Part shown: positions 1 to 4,536 of the stretch, one piece after another
Position numbering within the stretch: the first letter of the stretch is position 1
Layout of the letters: each line of letters begins with the position of its first letter
Assembly: GCA_030680655.1 (NCBI GenBank)
Contig: JAUXUZ010000392.1
Location: forward strand, 1 to 5,490
Length of the DNA: 5,490 nucleotides
Direction of reading: 5' to 3'
Source of the DNA: Phycisphaerales bacterium
GTDB lineage: Bacteria > Planctomycetota > Phycisphaerae > Phycisphaerales > UBA1924
Program-made: the position numbers and the translations under genes
The notes under the pieces: generated by a model
Database searches by the model: none
Told to the model about the DNA's origin: nothing
Seen by the model: only the letters and a program-made list of their open reading frames with translations

Positions 1-266
1 CGCATTGAAGACCGTTAATCCACGTCCAGCCAAAGCTCTTTGATGCCCGCTTCGACCGCGTGTCCAAGCGGTCGCTTTGCCCAAAGAACCCCGGCGGCGC
101 GGCTTCACCATCTTGCCATGGTTATCCGCCGACGGCGCGAAAAAGTGATTCTTTGTTTTTCCAAAATCGCAGCCGGGCGACGAAACGAAACGTATGTTGT
201 AGTGGAGCGGCCTCGTGAATGCCGCTGTGTGAGTGAGAGTTTGAACCAACGTGTTGCCGCAGGTTG

Positions 267-327
267 ACCGAGCAGGGCAAAGCCCTCATTCGGTGCCGGT
301 GGTAAGCAACCGAAGCCCGCATTGGGC
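267..327 (+). promoter_or_regulatory. Structured 5' leader, three consecutive hairpins
   Basis: The first hairpin pairs ACCGA (267-271) with TCGGT (290-294) and, inside it, AGGGC (274-278) with GCCCT (282-286) around an AAA loop. The second pairs CGGT (297-300) with ACCG (309-312). The third pairs GCCC (315-318) with GGGC (324-327). They end 24 bases before the Shine-Dalgarno of the secreted-protein gene. This could be a regulatory leader. It does not match a riboswitch consensus that I can recognise: the GGCAAAGCC segment only loosely recalls the GCAAAGCC piece of c-di-GMP-I riboswitches and the remaining conserved parts are absent. Short stems are common by chance in GC-rich DNA. Confidence 0.25.
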
Positions 328-351
328 ATCGGCAGATATCCCTACGTCTTT

Positions 352-357
352 AAGGAG
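352..357 (+). promoter_or_regulatory. Shine-Dalgarno that fixes the PEP-CTERM-like start
   Basis: AAGGAG lies 6 bases before ATG 364. It decides in favour of this ATG over an in-frame TTG at 322, which has no such site and would put 14 polar residues ahead of the signal peptide. Confidence 0.85.
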
Positions 358-363
358 CAGAGA

Positions 364-948
364 ATGACCTCGACCCGTACCGCTTCGCTTGCCCTTGTTT
401 GTGCTGGCTTGATCGCTGCAACGGCTGGAACCGCCAGCGCGACCACGATCAACAGCTTCCTGTCCGTGCCCGGGATCAGCGGAATCACCATCTCGCCTTC
501 AGTCGCCAGCCCGAACCTGAACTACACCATCACGTTCAACGCCGGCGCCACGTTCACCTACAACAGCAACACCTACGCGATCACCGACGTGATGGGCTTC
601 TACCTGATCGCCCCGGGCTACGACGACGCCTCGCAAGGCTCGCTCGCCAACTTCGGCGGCTTCAGCGACGACTCTGACCATCGCGCCGCGGGGAGCATCT
701 ACGGCTGGCGCTCCAACCCGAATGCCGGCATCACCTCGGGCAACTCGCAGGCGTTCACCTTCCCGTCAATCTCGTCCGCCAATTACACGTTGATCGGCCT
801 GCACGTGCGCATCAACGGCACGTTCCCCGGCACGTCCGGCAACACCGGCAACATCACCGGCAACATCACCGGCGCGCTCGTCCCCGCGCCGGGCGCCGCG
901 GCGATCCTCGGCCTGAGCGGCCTGATGGCCACACGTCGCCGGCGTTGA
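364..948 (+). CDS. Secreted protein with PEP-CTERM-like sorting tail
   Basis: The protein has 194 residues. Residues 1-26 are a classic signal peptide: Arg5, a hydrophobic core of about residues 7-19, and an Ala-Ser-Ala cleavage site before Thr27. The mature part is rich in Gly, Ser, Thr and Asn and has no cysteine. It contains a short GNTG/NITG/NITG repeat near 160-170, but I recognise no catalytic domain. The last 22 residues (173-194) are a sorting-type tail: VPAPGAAAILGL, a short hydrophobic stretch, then ATRRRR. In proteobacteria this region reads PEP and is handled by exosortase/archaeosortase systems. Here the Glu is replaced (PAP), as is common in planctomycete versions. The expected fate is export, membrane retention through the tail, then surface display or release after processing. 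The gene is monocistronic, bounded by a structured leader and a strong terminator. Its role beyond being an exported surface protein is unknown. Confidence 0.85.
   Translation: MTSTRTASLALVCAGLIAATAGTASATTINSFLSVPGISGITISPSVASPNLNYTITFNAGATFTYNSNTYAITDVMGFYLIAPGYDDASQGSLANFGGFSDDSDHRAAGSIYGWRSNPNAGITSGNSQAFTFPSISSANYTLIGLHVRINGTFPGTSGNTGNITGNITGALVPAPGAAAILGLSGLMATRRRR
841..873 (+). repeat. Short tandem repeat inside the secreted-protein gene
   Basis: Two exact 12-base copies of AACATCACCGGC (850-861, 862-873) follow a 9-base partial copy (841-849). They encode GNTG-NITG-NITG just before the sorting tail and look like a low-complexity linker that can lengthen by slippage. Confidence 0.8.
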
Positions 949-971
949 GCCTCTGCATTCACTGACAACTT

Positions 972-1007
972 AAGGGCGGGCATGGTTAAAACTGTGCCCG
1001 CCTTTTT
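972..1007 (+). terminator. Intrinsic terminator after the PEP-CTERM-like gene
   Basis: GGCGGGCA (975-982) pairs perfectly with TGCCCGCC (995-1002). The stem can extend inward by wobble and G-C pairs to a 6-base loop and outward into the TTTTT run at 1003-1007. It ends 35 bases before the next start codon, so it separates the secreted-protein gene from the OsmC gene, which therefore needs its own promoter. Confidence 0.9.
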
Positions 1008-1041
1008 CATCGCCCGGCGCGAGGGCACTCTACCCTCCGCC

Positions 1042-1449
1042 ATGGTCACCATCACCACCCGCTATGACGGCAACAAGAAGTGCTCGCTGGTTCATCCCGA
1101 AGGAGCGACGCTCCGCACCGATGCGCCCAAGGACATCGGCGGAGATGCCTCGGCCTTCTCACCGACCGACCTGGTGGCCGCCGGGCTCGCGGCGTGCATC
1201 GTGACGACGATGGCGATGTTCGCCGAGCGCCACGGACTGAAACTCGACGGGGCCTCAGCATCGGTGGAGAAGCACATGAGCCAGCCGCCCGCCCCGCGCC
1301 GGATCGCGCGGCTGCCGGTGGTCGTCACGCTCTCGGCGTCGGTGCCCGCGGAGATGCGCCCGCGGATCGAGGCCGCCGGCAACGCCTGCCCCGTGCACGC
1401 AAGCCTGCACCCCGAGGTCGATGCGCCGATCACCTACTTGTACACCTGA
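1042..1449 (+). CDS. OsmC/Ohr-family protein
   Basis: The protein has 135 residues, the usual length for the OsmC fold. The family's two cysteine positions are visible: Cys52 in DLVAAGLAACIVTTM, at the start of the long central helix, and Cys116 in NACPVHASLHP. In characterised OsmC and Ohr proteins this pair reduces organic or inorganic hydroperoxides in the cytoplasm with a dithiol donor. The general-OsmC features (SPTDLVAAGLAAC, CPVHASL) fit the broad OsmC subfamily better than strict Ohr, so the true substrate is open. I chose ATG 1042 because the upstream in-frame ATG at 982 lies inside the terminator stem and would add 20 residues foreign to the family. No Shine-Dalgarno precedes 1042. 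A TACCCT hexamer at 1031-1036 could be a poor -10 box, which would make the mRNA nearly leaderless. The 173 bases after the stop hold an inverted-repeat element. Confidence 0.88.
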   Translation: MVTITTRYDGNKKCSLVHPEGATLRTDAPKDIGGDASAFSPTDLVAAGLAACIVTTMAMFAERHGLKLDGASASVEKHMSQPPAPRRIARLPVVVTLSASVPAEMRPRIEAAGNACPVHASLHPEVDAPITYLYT

Positions 1450-1465
1450 TCCCGCTCGCGCCAAC

Positions 1466-1613
1466 GGGGCAGAAAAAAGTAGCCTCGGATGAACGCGGAT
1501 GGGCACGGATCAGAACAGTGCGCCCTTTCCTCATCCCCTTCCCCCTCTTTCATCCTCTCCGCTGTCTTGATCCGTGCTGATCCGTGTCGATCCGTGGCTT
1601 GCCTTTCTGCCTC
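1466..1613. repeat. Long imperfect inverted repeat with phased CGGAT motifs
   Basis: This non-coding element fills most of the gap between the OsmC and GNAT genes. The left inner arm (1481-1520) pairs with the right inner arm (1560-1599): 31 of 40 positions are Watson-Crick pairs and 4 more are G-T wobbles. The left arm carries CGGAT at 1486, 1496 and 1506; the right arm carries ATCCG at 1570, 1580 and 1590. All are exactly 10 bases apart and all six motif copies are perfect. Most mismatches fall between motifs. An outer 8-bp stem (GGCAGAAA 1468-1475 with TTTCTGCC 1604-1611) extends it, with a small internal loop at 1476-1480 and 1600-1603. The spacer, 1521-1559, has 36 pyrimidines in 39 bases. 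It could be a dispersed REP-like element, a phased protein-binding site or a transcript hairpin. No transposase is nearby and I see no target-site duplication. Confidence 0.85.
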
Positions 1614-1622
1614 TCCCCCCCC

Positions 1623-2117
1623 ATGCCATTCGCCATCCGCCCCGCCACCGACGCCGATGTGCCCAACGTGCTGCCCATGGTCCAGGCCGTGTGCGACTAT
1701 CACCGCACGCTGGAGCCGCAGCGCTACGCCTTCGTCGCCGATGTGACCGCACGCTACGAATCGTGGCTCCGCCAGCGCGCGGCGGACCCGGCGAGTGTCT
1801 TGCTCGTCGCTGAAGAAGCCGGCGCTGCCGAACTGCTGGGGTTTGTCGTCGGTGAGACCCTCGACGAGATCCCGGTCTTTGAGGTCAAGCGGTACGGCTT
1901 CATCCACGACCTGTGGGTTGAGCCGAGCGCACGCAACCGCAGCGTCGGCACGCGGCTGGTCGCCGAAACGGTGGCCCGCTTCGCGTCCATGGGTCTGACC
2001 CAAGTGCGCGGCGATACCGCGTGGGCCAACACCGCCAGCCGCTCGATGCTGGCGCAGCTCGGCTTTGCACCCACAACCGTGCAGGTGCTCAAGCACATCG
2101 GACGTCCCAACCCCTAG
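1623..2117 (+). CDS. GNAT-family N-acetyltransferase
   Basis: The protein has 164 residues, the standard size for a single-domain GCN5-related acetyltransferase that moves acetyl from acetyl-CoA to an amine; the acceptor is not predictable. The N-terminus MPFAIRPATDADVPNV is the typical first strand and helix. Motif A covers about 92-124: the strand GFIHDLWVEPSAR, then the acetyl-CoA loop R104-N-R-S107-V-G109, then helix TRLVAETVARFA. The usual R-x-x-G-x-G has Ser107 for its first Gly. Motif B follows with N136-x-x-S139-R and ends in LGF (146-148). ATG 1623 is chosen because the protein then begins exactly as the family does; an earlier ATG at 1584 starts inside the right arm of the inverted repeat. 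No Shine-Dalgarno is present: the upstream bases are a pyrimidine run. The TAG stop lies at the centre of a palindrome. Confidence 0.9.
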   Translation: MPFAIRPATDADVPNVLPMVQAVCDYHRTLEPQRYAFVADVTARYESWLRQRAADPASVLLVAEEAGAAELLGFVVGETLDEIPVFEVKRYGFIHDLWVEPSARNRSVGTRLVAETVARFASMGLTQVRGDTAWANTASRSMLAQLGFAPTTVQVLKHIGRPNP

Positions 2118-2124
2118 GGGTGCC

Positions 2125-2152
2125 ACCGCATCACGCCCGACGAATGCGGTTT
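2125..2152 (+). terminator. Weak hairpin after the GNAT gene, possible terminator
   Basis: ACCGCAT (2125-2131) pairs perfectly with ATGCGGT (2144-2150) across a 12-base loop and is followed by only TTT. The 12-base palindrome ACCCCTAGGGGT (2110-2121), which includes the GNAT stop codon, lies just before it. Position between two genes favours a terminator; the short T run argues that it is inefficient. Confidence 0.3.
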
Positions 2153-2175
2153 GGTCGGTGGTACAGTCTGAGTTG

Positions 2176-2778
2176 ATGACCGACCCGGCAAGCCCGCACC
2201 CATCGAGCAGAGCCGCAATCAGGCCGCCGGCCCTCCCTGAGCCGCCGCGCTCGGCGGAGGTGGCGCTGCGGTCGAGCCAGTTGGTCAGCCTGGTGCTGGT
2301 GATCGGCCTGCTGATCGGCGGCGGGACGCTGGGGTTCCTCGGGCTGACGCGGACCGATGCGGCTGCGCAGCCCACGGGTACGAGCAGCGAAGGGCTTTCG
2401 GCCATGCTGGCGGTGGCCGTGCCGGCCCTGGGTGTAGCAGCGCTGGTGGTGGTCTTCGTTGCACCGATGGTCATGGCCCGCGCTGCGCGGAAGCGATGGG
2501 AGTCACGGGCCGACGATGAGGCCGCGATGGGCCGCGTCTATCAGGGGTTCGTGAGTATGAGCGTGGTGCAGGGCGCAGCGCTGGAGGGGCCGGGCTTTCT
2601 CGGGGCCGTATCGACGTACCTCACGGGCAACTGGATGCTGCTGCTGGCCACGCTGGGGAGCGTGGTCGCCCTCGCCGTGCTCTTCCCGCGGGCAGCGCGG
2701 ATCGAGAGCTGGATCGACGAAGTAACGGGGGGAGGAGTAGACGAAGTAACGCCGGATCAGGAGGGCCGCGACCCATGA
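2176..2778 (+). CDS. Four-helix membrane protein of unknown function
   Basis: The protein has 200 residues. A proline-rich, likely cytoplasmic N-terminus (1-35) precedes hydrophobic segments at about 36-57, 74-100, 125-150 and 152-171. A short Gly/Thr/Ser-rich loop (58-73) lies between segments 1 and 2. A charged loop, ARKRWESRADDEAAM (104-118), lies between segments 2 and 3 and is probably cytoplasmic by the positive-inside rule. Segment 3 contains Q132GAALEGPGFLG, whose glutamate within an apolar helix recalls channel or proteolipid helices, but I do not recognise the family. The C-terminus (180-200) is acidic and carries an 8-residue near-repeat, IDEVTGGG/VDEVTPDQ. ATG 2176 is preferred over an in-frame ATG at 2065, which lies inside the GNAT gene. 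No Shine-Dalgarno is present; a TACAGT hexamer at 2162-2167 may be a -10 box, implying a near-leaderless mRNA. The last 4 bases overlap the next gene, so the two are probably translationally coupled. Confidence 0.75.
   Translation: MTDPASPHPSSRAAIRPPALPEPPRSAEVALRSSQLVSLVLVIGLLIGGGTLGFLGLTRTDAAAQPTGTSSEGLSAMLAVAVPALGVAALVVVFVAPMVMARAARKRWESRADDEAAMGRVYQGFVSMSVVQGAALEGPGFLGAVSTYLTGNWMLLLATLGSVVALAVLFPRAARIESWIDEVTGGGVDEVTPDQEGRDP
2716..2751 (+). repeat. 24-base in-frame near-duplication at the membrane protein C-terminus
   Basis: GACGAAGTAACG occurs at 2716-2727 and again at 2740-2751, a 24-base period. It repeats the peptide DEVT. It keeps the reading frame and lies directly before the Shine-Dalgarno of the next gene. 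Confidence 0.8.
2759..2764 (+). promoter_or_regulatory. Shine-Dalgarno for the DUF1569 gene
   Basis: AGGAGG lies 10 bases before ATG 2775, within the last codons of the membrane-protein gene. The spacing is slightly long, but together with the ATGA stop-start overlap it supports coupled translation. Confidence 0.75.
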
Positions 2779-3263
2779 GCGCGATCGAGACCAAGCACGT
2801 CCAGGGCCGGCGCAGGCTGCACTTTGCGAGCATCGACGATGCCCTGCGCGATGCGGAGCTGATCTCCGAGGCCGACCGCAACGGGACGCTCAAGCGCCTG
2901 GGGAACTGGACGCCGGGCCAGGCGTTCGGGCACATCGCGGGCTGGATCGGCTACGCGCTGGACGGCTACCCGCCGGACCTGCGGCCGCCGTGGATCATCA
3001 AGATCATCTTGCGCTGCATGAAGTCAAAGTACCTGCGTGGATTGCCCGCGGGCGCGCGCATCCCCAAGATCGAGGGCGGCACGAAGAACCTGGAGGTCTA
3101 CTCCACCGACGAAGGCCTGTCGCGCCTGCGCGCAGCGTGGGAGCGTCTGGCCAAGGCGGCTCCGCCGCGCCCGAACATCATCCTGGGCGAGCTGACCCAC
3201 GAGGAGTGGATCGCCCTCAACCTGCGCCATGCGGAATTGCACCAGAGTTTCTTTGTGCTGTGA
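2775..3263 (+). CDS. DUF1569 (DinB-like fold) protein
   Basis: The protein has 162 residues, a usual length for DUF1569, a family frequent in planctomycetes that belongs to the DinB/YfiT-like four-helix-bundle superfamily. The two signature regions are present: NWTPGQAFGHIAGWIGYALDG (44-64) and the C-terminal HAELHQSFF (152-160), preceded by LTHEEWIALNLR. DinB-fold proteins typically bind a metal through three histidines, and His53, His152 and His156 are the natural candidates here. Related families include thiol-dependent transferases and metalloenzymes, but DUF1569 itself has no assigned reaction that I know of. The protein is cytoplasmic, with no signal peptide. The gene starts inside the stop of the membrane-protein gene (ATGA) and ends 16 bases before the GTG start of the Eis-family gene, so it sits mid-operon. 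Confidence 0.85.
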   Translation: MSAIETKHVQGRRRLHFASIDDALRDAELISEADRNGTLKRLGNWTPGQAFGHIAGWIGYALDGYPPDLRPPWIIKIILRCMKSKYLRGLPAGARIPKIEGGTKNLEVYSTDEGLSRLRAAWERLAKAAPPRPNIILGELTHEEWIALNLRHAELHQSFFVL

Positions 3264-3268
3264 TCCAC

Positions 3269-3274
3269 AGGAGG
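3269..3274 (+). promoter_or_regulatory. Shine-Dalgarno that fixes a GTG start
   Basis: AGGAGG, a perfect anti-16S match, lies 5 bases before GTG 3280. It decides the start of the Eis-family gene over an in-frame ATG at 3229, which lies inside the DUF1569 gene. Confidence 0.9.
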
Positions 3275-3279
3275 GCTCA

Positions 3280-4113
3280 GTGATCGACGCGGTTTACAAC
3301 ACAAAGGTCGACGACGGGCGGGTGGCCCGCGTGTCGTCGCTGGTCAGCACCGCCTTCGGCGGTCCGCTGAAGGACAGTGAAGAGTGGGTCCGCTCTCAGG
3401 GCCTGAGCGACATCCGGACCGTCGAGCGCGCCGGTGACGGGCGCGTCGACGCCTGCCTGCGGCGGATCGAGATGGGGCAGTTCTACGGCGGCAGATCGGT
3501 GCCGATGGTGGGGATCGCGGGCGTCGCGGTCGCCCCCGAGGCCCGCGGCGGTGGGCTGGCCCGCTGGATGATGCAGAAAGCCCTTGAGGAGATGTTCGAG
3601 AAGGGTGAGCCGCTGTCGGCCCTCTACGCCAGCACGCAACCGCTCTACCGTCAGGTGGGGTACGAGCAGGCGGGGCACCGCATGAGCTTCACGGTGCCGA
3701 TGGCCGAGATCGACCTCCGCGAACGCGGGGGCAAGGCCGATGGACACAGCTGGGAGACCGTCGAGCTTGAGGCGATCGGTCGGCTGCACGCGCCGTACCG
3801 CGCCTTCGCGGCGCGCTTCGACGGCATGCTCGACCGCGGCACGTACGTCTGGAAGCGGAAGTTCGATATGCGCGGACAGAAGGGGGTCGCGTACGCCAGC
3901 GTGAGCGGCGCGGAGATCGACGCCTACGCCGTTGTGATGCAGAAGCGCAAGGACTCTGGGCGCATGACCGTCGAGCTGAGCGATCTGGCCTTCACCGACG
4001 CCGCGGCGGGCCGTCGCCTGCTGGGGATGCTGCACGACTACGCCTCGATGGCCGACGAACTGGTCTTCTACGGCGGGCCGAACCACCCGCTGCTCCACCT
4101 GCTGGGGCAGTAG
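3280..4113 (+). CDS. Eis-family N-acetyltransferase, two GNAT domains, ends at an in-frame amber
   Basis: From GTG 3280 this encodes 277 residues covering the first two of the three domains of Eis-type acetyltransferases, which acetylate amines, including aminoglycosides in the mycobacterial enzyme. Domain 1 (about 1-140) shows the core strand VPMVGIAGVAVAPEAR and the acetyl-CoA loop R89-G-G-G-L-A94. It then has LYASTQPLYRQVGYEQAG (115-132). Tyr123 there matches the position of the proposed general acid (Tyr126) of Mycobacterium tuberculosis Eis. Domain 2 (about 150-277) has LHAPYRAFAARFDGMLDRG, W-K-R-K and ELSDLAFTD...LLGMLHDY. The protein ends in GPNHPLLHLLGQ, where the family normally continues to about 400 residues. 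The continuation is present in the same frame right after the TAG, so the stop falls at the boundary with the SCP2-like domain. The gene lies 16 bases behind DUF1569 in the same operon. Without the last domain the catalytic C-terminus and hexamer contacts known in Eis would be missing. Confidence 0.88.
   Translation: MIDAVYNTKVDDGRVARVSSLVSTAFGGPLKDSEEWVRSQGLSDIRTVERAGDGRVDACLRRIEMGQFYGGRSVPMVGIAGVAVAPEARGGGLARWMMQKALEEMFEKGEPLSALYASTQPLYRQVGYEQAGHRMSFTVPMAEIDLRERGGKADGHSWETVELEAIGRLHAPYRAFAARFDGMLDRGTYVWKRKFDMRGQKGVAYASVSGAEIDAYAVVMQKRKDSGRMTVELSDLAFTDAAAGRRLLGMLHDYASMADELVFYGGPNHPLLHLLGQ
4111..4113 (+). other. In-frame TAG between Eis domains
   Basis: The TAG follows a CAG codon. Reading on without a shift gives RATGTFKEFW and then MLRLVRIADALRLRGY, open to TGA 4480-4482. 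The whole frame, 3280-4482, would be 400 residues counting the TAG, which is the normal length for the family. One base change (for example CAG to TAG) explains the split. Two other genes here (GNAT and the pseudopilin) end at TAG, which argues against genome-wide reassignment of the codon. Confidence 0.9.
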
Positions 4114-4131
4114 CGGGCCACGGGCACGTTC

Positions 4132-4137
4132 AAGGAG
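4132..4137 (+). promoter_or_regulatory. Shine-Dalgarno before the detached SCP2-like domain
   Basis: AAGGAG lies 6 bases before ATG 4144 and 18 bases after the TAG. It is well placed for reinitiation by ribosomes that stop at the amber. The same bases encode Lys-Glu of the interdomain linker in the full-length frame. Confidence 0.7.
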
Positions 4138-4143
4138 TTCTGG

Positions 4144-4482
4144 ATGCTGCGCCTGGTACGAATCGCCGATGCGCTCCGCCTGCGCGGCTACAACGCCGCT
4201 GTGGATTCGGAGGTGCACCTGCACGTGACCGACGACCTGCTGCCGGGCAACCGCGGGCCGCTGGTGCTGCGCGTGCGTGACGGGCGGGCGGAGGTCACGC
4301 CGGGCGGGCGCGGCGAGGTGCGGGTCTCCGAGCGGGCGCTGGCGAGTCTCTACAGCGGCTTTGCCACGCCGGCGACGCTGCAACTGGGAGGCGCGGCGAT
4401 CGAAGGGCCCGACCGCGCACTGGCGGACCTCGCGACGGTCTTCGGCTGCGGGGGCCCGCCGTGGATGACCGACTTCTTCTGA
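4144..4482 (+). CDS. Detached C-terminal SCP2-like domain of the Eis-family protein
   Basis: These 112 residues match the third domain of Eis-type acetyltransferases (sterol-carrier-protein-2-like fold). They begin with MLRLVRIADALRLRGY, which in intact proteins follows a conserved Trp (here the TGG codon at 4141-4143). Next come the strands VHLHVTDDLL, GPLVLRVRDGRAEVTP and EVRVSERALASLYSGF. The end is GGPPWMTDFF. In the mycobacterial enzyme the C-terminal carboxylate, on a Phe, acts as general base. The protein here also ends in Phe, so that catalytic feature seems kept but sits on a separate polypeptide. Codon use looks like that of the upstream part, with no further stop or frameshift, so decay is either recent or absent. 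It may be made by reinitiation at ATG 4144 or as part of a read-through product. The next 54 bases hold no gene, only a 5-bp GGTGG/CCACC hairpin (4488-4510) between convergent genes. Confidence 0.8.
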   Translation: MLRLVRIADALRLRGYNAAVDSEVHLHVTDDLLPGNRGPLVLRVRDGRAEVTPGGRGEVRVSERALASLYSGFATPATLQLGGAAIEGPDRALADLATVFGCGGPPWMTDFF

Positions 4483-4536
4483 TCGCTGGTGGGCTCCGCC
4501 TCCGGCCACCGCACACGGTTCGGATACGGACGTCGG

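Larger units (their letters stand above)
1..363. other. Non-coding upstream region and leader of the PEP-CTERM-like gene
   Basis: I see no convincing gene in this stretch; the short open frames here lack a ribosome site and any recognisable composition. Three things can be seen. A 7-bp hairpin (CGACCGC 53-59 with GCGGTCG 68-74) is followed by only a short T run, so it is at best a weak terminator for a gene left of the window. An AT-rich island at about 139-166 stands out from the GC-rich surroundings and is the best place for a promoter, but I cannot name convincing -35 and -10 boxes. From 267 to 327 the sequence can fold into three consecutive hairpins just before the ribosome binding site of the next gene. 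Confidence 0.5.

Noticed and set aside
203..224. Sigma-54 promoter (GG 209-210 and GC 221-222 with 10 bases between)
   Set aside because: The core dinucleotides are spaced correctly, but the surrounding bases (CGGCCTC, ATGC) match the TGGCACG-N4-TTGC consensus poorly, and this occurs often by chance in GC-rich DNA.
982..1041. Earlier ATG (982) for the OsmC gene
   Set aside because: The codon lies inside the intrinsic terminator hairpin of the preceding gene, and the extra 20 residues do not belong to the OsmC fold.
1486..1594. CRISPR array
   Set aside because: The repeat units are only 5-10 bases at 10-base spacing, arranged as an inverted repeat, with no spacers of 25-40 bases between direct repeats and no cas gene.
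1434..2474. 346-residue open frame on the minus strand
   Set aside because: It lies opposite the OsmC, GNAT and membrane-protein genes, each of which has family motifs or membrane segments. Its protein is low-complexity Arg/Ala/Gly/Asp text typical of antisense frames in GC-rich DNA, and it has no recognisable domain.
3280..4482. Programmed frameshift as the cause of the Eis split
   Set aside because: Both parts are in the same frame, so no shift is needed; only the TAG interrupts.
3277..4509. 410-residue open frame on the minus strand opposite the Eis locus
   Set aside because: It is a codon-mirrored shadow: rich in Arg, Gln, His and Ala, with no domain and no ribosome site, while the plus strand has clear Eis-family sequence throughout.
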